Source: Oceanobacillus jordanicus
GTDB taxonomy: Bacteria; Bacillota; Bacilli; Bacillales; Amphibacillaceae
Reading direction: 5' to 3'
Assembly (NCBI RefSeq): GCF_022095695.1
Contig: NZ_JAIFZM010000002.1
Location: 248,001 to 312,000 of the forward strand
DNA: 64,000 bases
The notes under the pieces are model-generated. The model worked only from the letters and a program-made list of their open reading frames with translations. It was not told the origin of the DNA and ran no database searches. Each line of letters starts with the position of its first letter. Position 1 is the stretch's first letter. Shown here piece after piece: positions 18,618-27,011 of this stretch. A program made the translations under genes and the position numbers.

Positions 18618-19544
18618 CTAGAATCGTTTATAATGCTCAAATAATCCTTTAAACGTAGACAGTTCTGTTTGTTTACTCAACATGATTGGCATTTTTTTAT
18701 CATCATAATTTTCCATCAAGCCACTTTCGTAGTAGTTAAATATTTTAGCAAGTTCACCACCAATAACAATGACATCTGGCTTAAATTCTTTATTTGTAGT
18801 GGTAAGTACTTCACTGAAATAGTGCCCAAACTTGTTAAATAACTCGATCGCTTTATAATCTCCTAACTCATACTTTTCTATAATCTCATCTATGTTTTCG
18901 GCAACACCGATTTCTTTGGCCATTCTAATTATTCCTCTGTGAGATAGATAATCATCAATAATCGAATCATGAAATGAAAGATTATAAATCCAACCGTTAG
19001 GAGGCACATCATAGCGATCTGTAATAATTGTATTATTCTCTAAAAATGCTGAACCTACTCCATTTCCTAGAGTCAAGAAAAGCCCTCGATTGATTATGCT
19101 GTCAAGTTCTCGATTTTTCCATTCTCCCATAGCAAACATGCTTACATTATTTTGGAAAAAGAAAATAGCATCTCTTGAAATTTGGTTAAATATTCTTCTT
19201 TTCGATAAGCGCTCCAAGATTTCTTTTTGAATATTAACTCCATAAATAGAGTTATATTTATCGACACCTTTTACATAACAAATTCCATTTTCATAATCAA
19301 ATGGCCCAGGGAAGGCAAAACCTATTCCTTTAATTAAGTAATTTTCATCTAAAATTCTATTAATTTGATTACAGATTATATTTGTTAAATTATCTAAAAT
19401 CACCTCCGCATTCTTACGACTTTTAGCTGGATAAAAAGAAAAAGAAGAATTTATAAACTCACCTCGTTGATCGAAAGCACCTCCTTTTATAAATTGTCCA
19501 CCTACATCAAACGCTAAAAAATAATTATTCATCATATCATTCAC
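18618..19544 (-). CDS. ROK-family protein with degenerate active site (putative pseudokinase)
   Basis: A 308-residue member of the ROK sugar-kinase/regulator fold without a DNA-binding domain. Compared with its paralogue at 20829 the key residues are changed: the phosphate loop reads DVGGQFIKG with Q17 for T, the catalytic-base motif reads FQNNVSMF with N133 where an aspartate is expected, and the second glycine loop reads GNGVG. The family's usual zinc-binding cysteine cluster is absent in both copies. Loss of the catalytic base suggests a sugar-sensing or partner subunit rather than an active kinase. It is on the same strand as, and upstream of, the ABC genes. Confidence 0.75.
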   Translation of the reverse strand: MNDMMNNYFLAFDVGGQFIKGGAFDQRGEFINSSFSFYPAKSRKNAEVILDNLTNIICNQINRILDENYLIKGIGFAFPGPFDYENGICYVKGVDKYNSIYGVNIQKEILERLSKRRIFNQISRDAIFFFQNNVSMFAMGEWKNRELDSIINRGLFLTLGNGVGSAFLENNTIITDRYDVPPNGWIYNLSFHDSIIDDYLSHRGIIRMAKEIGVAENIDEIIEKYELGDYKAIELFNKFGHYFSEVLTTTNKEFKPDVIVIGGELAKIFNYYESGLMENYDDKKMPIMLSKQTELSTFKGLFEHYKRF

Positions 19545-19589
19545 CTAACTTAAAATATATAGTAGTGATTAAAGTTTGTATTTGTAATA

Positions 19590-19796
19590 TTAAGCCTTAT
19601 ATTTATAAAATTCGGACATTACATTTAAAATGAATTGAATATCCTCTGAAAGATAGTATAGTATCATTAGCAATAAAGTTACAATTATGACTGTAATACG
19701 CTTTAAGTCTCTTGTAAATTGAATGTTACGAATGTCCAAACCAATCTTGCTAAATATCATGTATATCATTTCATCTTTATAAGTGTAAGTTTTCAT
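19590..19796 (-). CDS. Possible small membrane protein (68 aa)
   Basis: A short frame with one hydrophobic helix (ITVIIVTLLLMILYYL) in the 330-bp gap between the ROK gene and the AraC gene. The ribosome site is weak. It could be real, a remnant, or chance in AT-rich DNA. I do not recognise it. Confidence 0.25.
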   Translation of the reverse strand: MKTYTYKDEMIYMIFSKIGLDIRNIQFTRDLKRITVIIVTLLLMILYYLSEDIQFILNVMSEFYKYKA

Positions 19797-19873
19797 CTAA
19801 CCACAGGGAATTGTATGTGGTATCTGAATTAAAGAAAGTAATAACTTAGAACTAATAAAAGCCAAAAGGATGA

Positions 19874-20785
19874 ATGTTAAGTATGGACATTCTTATTGAG
19901 AGCACGACAATAAATCAAGGAAATCATTACTTAAATCACCATATCAACTATGTAGAAAGTGAAAAAATGAATTTATACCTTTATTTTTGGGGTGGAGGAG
20001 ACTCTTTACGAAATGACTTCTCTAGTAAATATTATGAAATGTACTATATTTTAAACGGAGAAGGTACGTTTATTTATAACAAACAGGATTATCACATCAT
20101 CCCTGGGGATTTATTTATTTTAAAACCATACACAGAGTTTCAACTAAAAGATAAATCAAATTTGAATATGTTATTTTTTGCTTTTGAACCTTATTCGTTA
20201 ACAAAGACAGAGGAATTAATGAAATTCTTCGATCGAATAGAAAGTGTAGAGAACTTTGAGCATTTATTATTAAACGATCAATTTAATCTGGGGTTGTTAT
20301 GGAAAGAAATCCTAATTCAGAGTAATCAACAAACCATATTTACAAAAGAAATCATCGAACCTTTGGCCTGTACTCTCATTAAAATTATTATTCAAAATTT
20401 CTACCAACAACTTATGGCTCTCGAAGATAGTGAACTCAAAAAGTCTAGAGAGCTTGAATCAAATGCGATTATTTATAATGCTAAATTGTTTATAAATGAC
20501 AATTTAGCCACTTCTTTAAAGTTAAATGATGTAGCAGACTACCTTCACGTTTCTTATCGTCATCTTTCAAGACTATTTACAAAGCATCTTGACGTCACGT
20601 TTTCGCAATATGTACGTTCAGAAAAAATGAATAAAGCCGCTATATTACTTGCTACAACAGATTTACCCATTAAAACAGTTGCTCAAAAAGTTGGCTATGA
20701 TACGGTTCACTATTTTTCAAGTGTATTTAAGAAAGTAATGGACATTCCACCAGGAGAGTTCAGATCGAGATTAAAATCGGATTAA
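19874..20785 (+). CDS. AraC-family transcriptional regulator of the mannoside locus
   Basis: A 303-residue regulator. An N-terminal cupin sugar-sensing domain (YEMYYILNGEGTFIYNKQDYHIIPGDLFILKP) is followed by two C-terminal helix-turn-helix motifs: LKLNDVADYLHVSYRHLSRLF and PIKTVAQKVGYDTVHYFSSVF. It is transcribed away from the transport/hydrolase genes and just upstream of the intact ROK gene, so it likely activates the locus in response to a mannoside. Start choice between ATG 19874 and ATG 19883 is uncertain. Confidence 0.88.
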   Translation: MLSMDILIESTTINQGNHYLNHHINYVESEKMNLYLYFWGGGDSLRNDFSSKYYEMYYILNGEGTFIYNKQDYHIIPGDLFILKPYTEFQLKDKSNLNMLFFAFEPYSLTKTEELMKFFDRIESVENFEHLLLNDQFNLGLLWKEILIQSNQQTIFTKEIIEPLACTLIKIIIQNFYQQLMALEDSELKKSRELESNAIIYNAKLFINDNLATSLKLNDVADYLHVSYRHLSRLFTKHLDVTFSQYVRSEKMNKAAILLATTDLPIKTVAQKVGYDTVHYFSSVFKKVMDIPPGEFRSRLKSD

Positions 20786-20828
20786 TAATAATTTAAAAGT
20801 GAACTTTAGGAGAAGGGTGATATAAATT

Positions 20829-21767
20829 ATGACAAATCATCGTTTAATGCTTGCCTTAGATGTCGGTGGAACTTTCATAAAAGGATGTATTATTGAAAAT
20901 CATCGAATTAATACTTCAACCATAAAAAAATACCATACTTATTCATATCTAGATGCAGATGCGATTCTCAACAATTTTAAAATAGTAATTGAAGATCTAT
21001 TCTACCAATACTTAAGAGATTACAACAAAGAAAGTATAAACCAATTAATTATTGGATTGACTTTTCCTGGTCCTTTTGATTATCAAAATGGTGTTAGTTA
21101 CATGAAAGGCATAGGGAAGTTTGATACATTATACGAAATGAATATTCGCGACGAAATACTAAAAAGGTTACGCGCTGCTCGTCTTCCGGTAAACGATCAA
21201 ATTATAATTCGTTTTGAGAATGACTGCCGTTTATTTGGCGTCGGCGTAAGTGAGGAACTTTCAGAGCAAAAATTAATCTGTTTGACAATTGGAACAGGAT
21301 TAGGATCTGCCTTTCTAGATGAAGGAAAAATTATAAGAAACCAAAAAAACATCCCGTTAGAAGGTTACCTTTATCAAACTCCATATAAAGAGTCAATCGT
21401 AGATGATTATTTTTCGATAAGAGGCATTCTCAAATTAGCTTCGTCTAACGGAATTGATATTAATCGTTACAGTACCGTGAAAGACATCTCTCTCCTTGCA
21501 ATAGAAAAAGAGGGATCAGCTATCCAAACTTTTAAGGTTTTCGGAAAGAACTTAGCTGAGATGTTAAAACCTTATATTGAATCCTTTCAACCAGATAAAA
21601 TTGTGTTAGGGGGGCAAATCTCAAAAAGCTTTGACTTATTTGGATATCCTTTACAAAAAATTGCTCAGCAGAATAATATTGATGCAGTAGCCTTGAAAGA
21701 CGAACAGTATTACACTTTTAAAGGAATTGATTTAGCTTTCAATAATGATGACCATATCATGAATTAG
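20829..21767 (+). CDS. ROK-family sugar kinase (intact active site)
   Basis: A 312-residue ROK protein. The phosphate loop ALDVGGTFIKG (D11, T15), the catalytic-base motif FENDCRLF (D132) and the second loop IGTGLGSAFL are intact, so ATP-dependent sugar phosphorylation is plausible. In this locus the expected substrate is mannose, giving mannose-6-phosphate for the isomerase at 10951; that is inferred from context. The CxCGxxGC zinc cluster of many ROK kinases is missing. It follows the AraC gene by 43 bp with GGAGAAGGG before the ATG, so the two form an operon. Confidence 0.82.
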   Translation: MTNHRLMLALDVGGTFIKGCIIENHRINTSTIKKYHTYSYLDADAILNNFKIVIEDLFYQYLRDYNKESINQLIIGLTFPGPFDYQNGVSYMKGIGKFDTLYEMNIRDEILKRLRAARLPVNDQIIIRFENDCRLFGVGVSEELSEQKLICLTIGTGLGSAFLDEGKIIRNQKNIPLEGYLYQTPYKESIVDDYFSIRGILKLASSNGIDINRYSTVKDISLLAIEKEGSAIQTFKVFGKNLAEMLKPYIESFQPDKIVLGGQISKSFDLFGYPLQKIAQQNNIDAVALKDEQYYTFKGIDLAFNNDDHIMN

Positions 21768-21782
21768 TATTTGCTATTTATT

Positions 21783-21830
21783 GTTTCGTGCCAACGAGTA
21801 CATGAGTCGTTGGCACGAAACGTTTTAATT
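21783..21830 (+). terminator. Rho-independent terminator after ROK kinase
   Basis: Perfect 15-bp arms GTTTCGTGCCAACGA (21783-21797) and 21807-21821 with a 9-base loop, followed by GTTTTAATTT. Confidence 0.85.
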
Positions 21831-21888
21831 TAGTAAGCAACAAATGAAAATTACGCTTTTATTATTATCTAATGAAGGGGTGATCATC

Positions 21889-21969
21889 ATGGAAGTTATG
21901 CCCTCTAATGAAAGAAGAATAATGCAGCGGACTGCCTTGCAGCGAGGAAGATATAATTCCATTAGCTGA
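21889..21969 (+). other. Possible 26-residue leader or micro-ORF
   Basis: ATG at 21889 has a strong site (GAAGGGGTG, 6-8 bases upstream) and runs 26 codons to TGA at 21967-21969. The product is very basic and polar. It is the only sign of coding in the ~370-bp gap before the NADH oxidase. It may be a small gene, a leader peptide or a remnant. Confidence 0.25.
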
Positions 21970-22031
21970 ATTCTAATTTGGAGGTAACGATAGGACACTT
22001 GTGTCAAAACCGTGAAGTTTTTCGTTTTATA

Positions 22032-22113
22032 TTGTGAAATACTGAACAATGTATTATAATAAAAACATAATCACATGGAGCTAGTATAAAATAACATGTG
22101 AAGTATTGAACAA
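22032..22113 (+). promoter_or_regulatory. nox promoter with two Rex-like boxes
   Basis: Two related 18-mers, TTGTGAAATACTGAACAA (22032-22049) and ATGTGAAGTATTGAACAA (22096-22113), have the length and half-site layout of Rex operators, with one divergent half. A promoter TTGTGA-N17-TATAAT (22032-22037 and 22055-22060) overlaps the first box. Rex senses the NADH/NAD ratio, a fitting control for an NADH oxidase. Identity of the regulator is inferred. Confidence 0.5.
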
Positions 22114-22137
22114 ACTAAACAGTGGGAGTGTTGAATA

Positions 22138-23505
22138 ATGAAAGTAGCAGTTATTGGATGTACACACGCGGGAACAGCAGCGATTAATAATATGTTAAAT
22201 CTTTACCCTAACGCACAAATCGATGTTTTTGAAAAGAACGATAATGTTTCTTTCCTATCTTGTGGAATTGCGCTTTATGTAGGCGGAGTGGTAGAAGATC
22301 CGAATGGACTGTTTTATGCTTCTGTAGAACAATTTGAAAAACAAGGTGTACAGATGCATATGAATCATGAAGTGACCTCCTGTGATATTGATCGTAAACA
22401 ATTACAAGCAAAAGATATGAAAACAAATACTACAACAAACTATAGCTATGATAAGTTGATCATTACATCTGGCTCTTGGCCAGTAACACCACCAATCCCT
22501 GGTTCCAATTTAGATAACGTGTTGTTATGTAAGAACTTCTACCATGCGAAAGAGATTATCAAACGTTCAGAACCAGTTCGCAATGTGGTAGTTGTCGGAG
22601 CAGGCTACATTGGGATTGAGCTTGCGGAAGCATTTGAGGAAAATGGAAAAAACGTCACCTTAATTGATAGTGAAGAACGCATTTTAAATCGTTATTTAGA
22701 TGAGGAATTCACAGCACCAGTAGAAGAGACTTTTGAACAACGTGGCATTAACTTGGCCCTTGGTCAAACGGTTGCGAAATTCGAAGGAGCCAATAGAGTA
22801 GAAAAGGTAATCACGGATAAAGGAGAGTATAAGGCGGACCTTGTTGTGATGTGTATTGGATTTAAACCAAATACAGAACTAGTTAAAGGTCAAGTGGATA
22901 TGTTAGGTAATGGTGCCATTATCGTGGATGAATATATGCAAACAAGCAGGGAAGATGTGTATGCAGCGGGGGATTGCTGTGCGGTATATAATAATGCTTC
23001 CCAGCAACCGACTTATATCCCATTAGCAACAAACGCGGTAAGAATGGGGACGCTTGTGGCGCATAACCTCGTAAGTCCTGTGTTACCTCACCCTGGGACA
23101 CAAGGTACGTCAGGGTTGAAGATCTACAATCATAACATTGCCTCAACTGGATTAACGGAAACAAGTGCCAAGATAGCAGGATTATCTGTAGGGAGCGCGT
23201 TGATCACAGATAATTATCGCCCGGAATTTATGCCAGAAAATGCGGTTATTCAATTGAAGCTTGTGTATGAATTAGAAACACATCGTATTGTTGGTGCGCA
23301 AGTCATCTCTGATGCTGACTTTACACAGGCAATTAATACAATAAGCGTTGGGATCTCCGACAATATGACGATTGAACAACTAGCTTTAACAGATTTCTTT
23401 TTCCAGCCACATTACAATAAACCAGTCAATTACCTGAACCAAGTCGCAATGGAAGCAATGGCAAAGGAAGCGAAGAGAGCTAAAGAGCTAGAAGCTGTGA
23501 TTTAG
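22138..23505 (+). CDS. nox: FAD-dependent NADH oxidase (Nox / CoA-disulfide reductase family)
   Basis: A 455-residue flavoprotein. It has an N-terminal FAD motif (VAVIGCTHAGTAA), a redox cysteine in FLSCGIALYVGG (C42) that marks the peroxide/oxidase branch, a central NAD-binding motif VVVGAGYIGIELAEA near residue 152, and VYAAGDCC before the C-terminal dimerisation domain. The close match to lactic-acid-bacterial Nox suggests four-electron reduction of oxygen to water with NADH. It is a single gene ended by the hairpin at 23614. Confidence 0.85.
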   Translation: MKVAVIGCTHAGTAAINNMLNLYPNAQIDVFEKNDNVSFLSCGIALYVGGVVEDPNGLFYASVEQFEKQGVQMHMNHEVTSCDIDRKQLQAKDMKTNTTTNYSYDKLIITSGSWPVTPPIPGSNLDNVLLCKNFYHAKEIIKRSEPVRNVVVVGAGYIGIELAEAFEENGKNVTLIDSEERILNRYLDEEFTAPVEETFEQRGINLALGQTVAKFEGANRVEKVITDKGEYKADLVVMCIGFKPNTELVKGQVDMLGNGAIIVDEYMQTSREDVYAAGDCCAVYNNASQQPTYIPLATNAVRMGTLVAHNLVSPVLPHPGTQGTSGLKIYNHNIASTGLTETSAKIAGLSVGSALITDNYRPEFMPENAVIQLKLVYELETHRIVGAQVISDADFTQAINTISVGISDNMTIEQLALTDFFFQPHYNKPVNYLNQVAMEAMAKEAKRAKELEAVI

Positions 23506-23613
23506 AGTAGAATTATTGACATGGAAGAGTGTTTGAATAGATTTAGAGGATAGACATCCCGCTGAGCTCTTGAGATAATTATATACACTAAGACGAAAAA
23601 ATTAAAAAAAGAT

Positions 23614-23658
23614 AAACAGCCATTGGAGTCACTAAGTTTCAATGGCTGTTTTATATAT
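23614..23658 (+). terminator. Rho-independent terminator
   Basis: Perfect 12-bp arms AAACAGCCATTG (23614-23625) and 23640-23651 followed by TATATATTT, 109 bp after nox. Confidence 0.8.
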
Positions 23659-23663
23659 TTACT

Positions 23664-23810
23664 AGTAGTGGCGCCATTCAGTATGAGTATGTTTCATAAA
23701 TGATGGTTCAAACTCTCGCTCCAGCTTGGCAAGGTTGTTCTTTTCAAGGCTTGCCACATGGTAATGAGTCCTCCTTGGTAGTATTCCTAGTGGAGGGGCT
23801 TGGAGGTTAA
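23664..23810 (-). pseudogene. Remnant of a sigma-70-like gene, paralogue of the one at 31900
   Basis: The DNA around 23745-23808 closely matches 32264-32325, inside the intact sigma-factor gene. On the minus strand one frame gives EYYQGGLITMWQAL, equivalent to EYYQEGLIAMWQAY of the intact copy, and after a frame change LEREFEPSF continues. Only the region-2 part survives. No start or HTH region is left. Confidence 0.6.
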
Positions 23811-24154
23811 AATTAGAGTTCAGCAAACATCAAAAGATAAGACAAGCTACTCTGATCTCTCCGCTTCACTTATTAACTCCTATATATTACGCCCGCTCTA
23901 TTTCTTCATAATTACAGATGTAGATACCTTTAACTTCAGGATAAAATCTGCAGCTATTGAAATTTACCAATACAATCATTCTAGTGGTTCAGTATTACGC
24001 AATAGACCTATACTGTGCAACAACTAATTTGTTATATGAAAGAAGATATAACATGTTAATTTAAGAATAGCAAAGTTATAGAAATACTTTAACTAGCCAT
24101 ATTTGGTTGACATAAATCCCGTAAAGCTATAACATGGCATATAACTTAATATAT

Positions 24155-24345
24155 ACACTAGGGGTGTTATTTAACTGAGATGAGTATAGAACTCAAACCC
24201 TTTGAACCTGAACTAGTTGAAACTAGCGTAGGAAAGTGTAAACTCTAATACATACTTAAAGGGCGATTATGCCTTATTTTTAATATGTAGTTATTTGTTT
24301 TTACGCAGCTTTCCTATGGGATGGTTGCGTATTTTTATTTTATCT
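24155..24345 (+). promoter_or_regulatory. TPP (THI-box) riboswitch with downstream terminator
   Basis: Conserved THI elements occur in order: GGGGTG at ~24161, ACTGAGA at ~24174, ACCCTTTGAACCTGA at 24197-24211, and the 3' part GCGTAGGAAAGTG ending at ~24238. A hairpin with TACGCA/TGCGTA ends and a T-run (24302-24345) could be the terminator used when thiamine pyrophosphate is bound. It lies ahead of the SDR gene at 24374. Confidence 0.9.
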
Positions 24346-24373
24346 ATCATTTTTATTAATAGGAGTTGTTAGG

Positions 24374-25126
24374 ATGACTAGAACAGTATTAGTAACAGGT
24401 AGTAGCAGAGGGTTAGGAGCAACTATTGTAAAGACGTTGGCACAACAAGGATTTCAGGTTGTGATCAATTACTATAAAAGCAAAGATGCTGCTGAGAAGC
24501 TCGTTTCTGAGATTGGGGAAGAAAATGTTATTGCCATACAGGCTGATGTAACAAATCTTAAAGAAGTAGATGAATTGATAAAACAAGCAACAGATTATTT
24601 TGGGCAAATTGATGTTGTGGTCAATAATGCATTAGTAGACTTCAAATTTGATCCAATCAAACAGAAAAGCTTCACAGAACTTACATGGGAGGATTATCAA
24701 AAACAACTAGATGGTACGGTAAAAGCAGCTTTTAATATAGTTCAAAGCGTCATACCTCAATTTATTGAACGACAAAATGGAAGTATTATAAGTATAGGTA
24801 CTAATTTATATCAAAATCCTGTTGTACCTTACCACGAATATACTACAGCTAAAGCTGGATTAATAGGTTTTACACGTAATATAGCTTCCGAATTAGGACA
24901 ATATGGTATAAAAGCGAATGTAGTTTCAGGTGGATTATTAAAAGAGACAGACGCCAGTGCTGTTACAACACCAGAAGTATTCGATTTAATTGCTCAATCA
25001 ACACCATTGAAGAAAGTGACTACACCTCAATATGTAGCCAATATGGTCGCTTATTTAGCTTCGGAAAACGCGAACGGTATTACAGGCCAAAATTTCACAG
25101 TAGATGGCGGTTTGACCATGAACTAA
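24374..25126 (+). CDS. Short-chain dehydrogenase/reductase under TPP riboswitch control
   Basis: A 250-residue classical SDR resembling 3-oxoacyl-ACP reductases. The cofactor motif TGSSRGLG is at residues 8-15, VVNNAL replaces the usual NNAG, a serine strand SIISIGTN follows, and the active site is Y-T-T-A-K in HEYTTAKAGLIG. The C-terminus has GITGQNFTVDGG. The upstream TPP riboswitch ties expression to thiamine status, so a role in thiamine-precursor metabolism or salvage is more likely than fatty-acid synthesis. The exact reaction is unknown. Confidence 0.85.
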   Translation: MTRTVLVTGSSRGLGATIVKTLAQQGFQVVINYYKSKDAAEKLVSEIGEENVIAIQADVTNLKEVDELIKQATDYFGQIDVVVNNALVDFKFDPIKQKSFTELTWEDYQKQLDGTVKAAFNIVQSVIPQFIERQNGSIISIGTNLYQNPVVPYHEYTTAKAGLIGFTRNIASELGQYGIKANVVSGGLLKETDASAVTTPEVFDLIAQSTPLKKVTTPQYVANMVAYLASENANGITGQNFTVDGGLTMN

Positions 25127-25720
25127 TAGCTTACATGACCAAGTATATTTCTTTAAAAAAAGAGGATAAAAGACAATAAATCATGATGTATTTTGACGTG
25201 TAAATAAATGGCAAAAACGAAAACTACATTTAGGTGTTTTGATCCAGTAGTCAATCTAACAGCTATTTCTCAAGTGACAAATCACGTGGGATTAGTTGCA
25301 ACAATTTCAACACCCCGATTCGTTCAACTAACAATCAGTGGGGGAAGAATGAAAACCCCCACTGATTAAAGTTTCACTTTATAAAAAGCCACTTTTTCAC
25401 TAATTGGTGCATCGTTTAAGAACAGGAGTTGTTTTTAGCAGCTTCTTTCTTATTCAACTAACGTGGGAGCGCGACAAATTTTGTCATAAGCACTTAAGAG
25501 TGAAAAGACAAAGGATCTCTACGTAAATCCTAACTTTATAACTGAGGGTAGGAATGATAAATCCGCGTATTTTGGAACTATCTCATTAACCATTAATACC
25601 CTGCATGCATCATAATGGTTAATGGGGTTTGGAGTTTAGGTAAAGTCGGCAGAACAAAAATAGGTTACTTATTACCAGCTAAGAAAAATCCTATCCTTGT
25701 CCAAAAAAGTATGGTAACCT
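25127..25720. other. 594-bp gap between SDR and bioY promoter
   Basis: No convincing gene. It holds the truncated repeat A copy, a TTCAACTAAC-GGGAGCGCG fragment near 25451 that resembles other intergenic repeats of the window, and a perfect 12-bp hairpin (CATTAACCATTA 25584-25595 with 25613-25624) that may be a terminator. Confidence 0.6.
25309..25383 (+). repeat. Repeat A, 5'-truncated copy
   Basis: Carries only the 3' half of the dispersed element: AACACCCCGATTCGTTCAAC, then hairpin arms around CAGTGGGGG/CCCCCACTG and the end GTTTCACTTTAT. The upstream half found in the other three copies is missing. Confidence 0.85.
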
Positions 25721-25758
25721 ATTATTGTTAACCATGTATTTTTTAGGTTAACAATAAT
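25721..25758 (+). promoter_or_regulatory. BirA-type operator upstream of bioY
   Basis: A perfect 13-bp inverted repeat, ATTATTGTTAACC (25721-25733) and GGTTAACAATAAT (25746-25758), matches the biotin repressor half-sites TTGTTAACC/GGTTAACAA. The spacer is 12 bases, slightly shorter than the usual 14-16. It lies directly in front of bioY and implies biotin-dependent repression. Confidence 0.8.
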
Positions 25759-25779
25759 AAACCTATAGGGGGTCAACTT

Positions 25780-26355
25780 TTGATTACGAGTAAATCAAAA
25801 TTAAGAGCAATTAGTTTATGTGGTATTTTTGCAGCTGTAACAGCGGTATTGGCACAAATTGAGGTTCCACTGCCAATTGTTCCTATTAGTGGGCAAACAT
25901 TAGCAGTAGGGTTAACGGCAACGATTATTGGTAGCAGGTACGGTGCGATTGCAATGACTTGTTATGCCTTATTAGGGGGAGTGGGTTTACCAGTTTTTGC
26001 TGGATATAAAGGTGGAGTACAAGTATTAGTTGGTCCAACCGGCGGATACATATTTGGCTTTATTGTCACAGCGTTTGTAACAGGCTTTATCTTAGAAAAA
26101 ACAAAACATAATATAACGATGGCAATGGTAGCCAACACTGTTGGAATGATTATTACGCTTGTTTTTGGAGCGGTTCAGTTGAAAATTGTATTGGATATGA
26201 CTTGGAATCAAGCTCTAGCCGCAGGAGTTTATCCATTTATTGTAGTTGGGCTTATCAAGGCATATTTAGCTAGTTGGCTCGGAATTAATGTCAGAAAAAG
26301 GTTAATTCAAGCTAATCTAATAGACCCTAGACCGACAAACAAAGTAGCTGCATAA
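25780..26355 (+). CDS. bioY: Biotin transporter substrate-binding subunit BioY
   Basis: A 191-residue membrane protein with about six helices. It contains the family signature around QIEVPLPIVPISGQTLAVGL and YALLGGVGLPVFAGYKGG, then LVGPTGGYIFGF. BioY binds biotin as the S component of an ECF transporter; the shared EcfAAT module is not in the window. The start is TTG, placed by AGGGGGTC upstream. The BirA-type operator supports the assignment. Confidence 0.93.
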   Translation: MITSKSKLRAISLCGIFAAVTAVLAQIEVPLPIVPISGQTLAVGLTATIIGSRYGAIAMTCYALLGGVGLPVFAGYKGGVQVLVGPTGGYIFGFIVTAFVTGFILEKTKHNITMAMVANTVGMIITLVFGAVQLKIVLDMTWNQALAAGVYPFIVVGLIKAYLASWLGINVRKRLIQANLIDPRPTNKVAA

Positions 26356-26361
26356 GAATAG

Positions 26362-26395
26362 AAAAACCTCACTCAATAGACTTGAGGTTTTTAAT
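26362..26395 (+). terminator. Terminator after bioY
   Basis: Perfect 10-bp arms AAAAACCTCA (26362-26371) and TGAGGTTTTT (26383-26392) with an 11-base loop. Confidence 0.85.
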
Positions 26396-26423
26396 ACTTT
26401 GAGGATGAATGCTAATATTTATT

Positions 26424-26581
26424 TTATCCCGGTGCAACCGTCCGTAGGTCTCCCACTTTAAAACATTAGGTGAAACAGTGATGTTTAAGTGGGAGTAAAC
26501 GGACGTTAACCCCCCGATTCGTTCAACTAACAATCAGTGGGGGAAGAATGAAAACCCCCACTGATTGAAGTTTCACTTTAT
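26424..26581 (+). repeat. Repeat A, full copy
   Basis: About 155 bp, running from CCCGGTGCAACCGTCCGTA to GTTTCACTTTAT. Nested arms CCGTCCGT/ACGGACG and TCCCACTT/AAGTGGGA form a long first hairpin, and CAGTGGGGG/CCCCCACTG forms a second. The 3' edge supplies the stop of the minus-strand gene at 26573. Confidence 0.85.
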
Positions 26582-27011
26582 TTTTAAAAAAGAAAAAGCA
26601 ATAAAAATCAATCCAACTACAAAGCAAACAATTGCGTAGTAAGAGAGATGATATTTCAGCAATAGTGTTAGGGCCGGCAGATCCTGTTATCTCCATATAC
26701 GCACCAAATAAAGCATTACCATAAAGTATTAATATACCAATCAAAATAGAAATGCCGCCCATTAGGAGGTACTCTTTATACAATGCTCCATCATGAAAAT
26801 TTTCCAATCCTATATTTGGATAATATAATGGTGGTTTTACTAAATCTACATTTGTAGAGTAATTTAAGCAGAAAAGGCTAAAAAATAAGACCTCAGCTAC
26901 AATTAAGGTAGGGGGAGATGAAGGAGCAAATATCTTGTCTTGCAGCATCAAAAAGATAGTAGCATTGTAATAAATGAACAGTTTTTGCTCGATAGTACTG
27001 AACACTTTCAT
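26573..27011 (-). pseudogene. Small membrane protein gene with a frameshift
   Basis: The first ~112 codons encode MKVFSTIEQKLFIYYNATIF and a hydrophobic segment GGISILIGILILYGNALFGA. Just after GSAGP the sensible frame switches: the shifted frame reads LTLLLKYHLSYYAIVCFVVG then LIFIAFSFLKIK and stops at 26573-26575, whereas the unshifted frame becomes cysteine-rich nonsense. One base gained or lost near 26672 explains this; it could be a sequencing error. Function is unknown. Its ATG overlaps the PhzF stop (ATGA), so the two were translationally coupled. Confidence 0.6.

Noticed and set aside
23800..24027. A 75-codon + strand frame
   Set aside because: No ribosome site, odd composition, and the start overlaps the decayed sigma-factor fragment.
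25208..25368. A 53-codon frame running into the truncated repeat A copy
   Set aside because: No ribosome site and its last third is the repeat sequence itself; no family resemblance.
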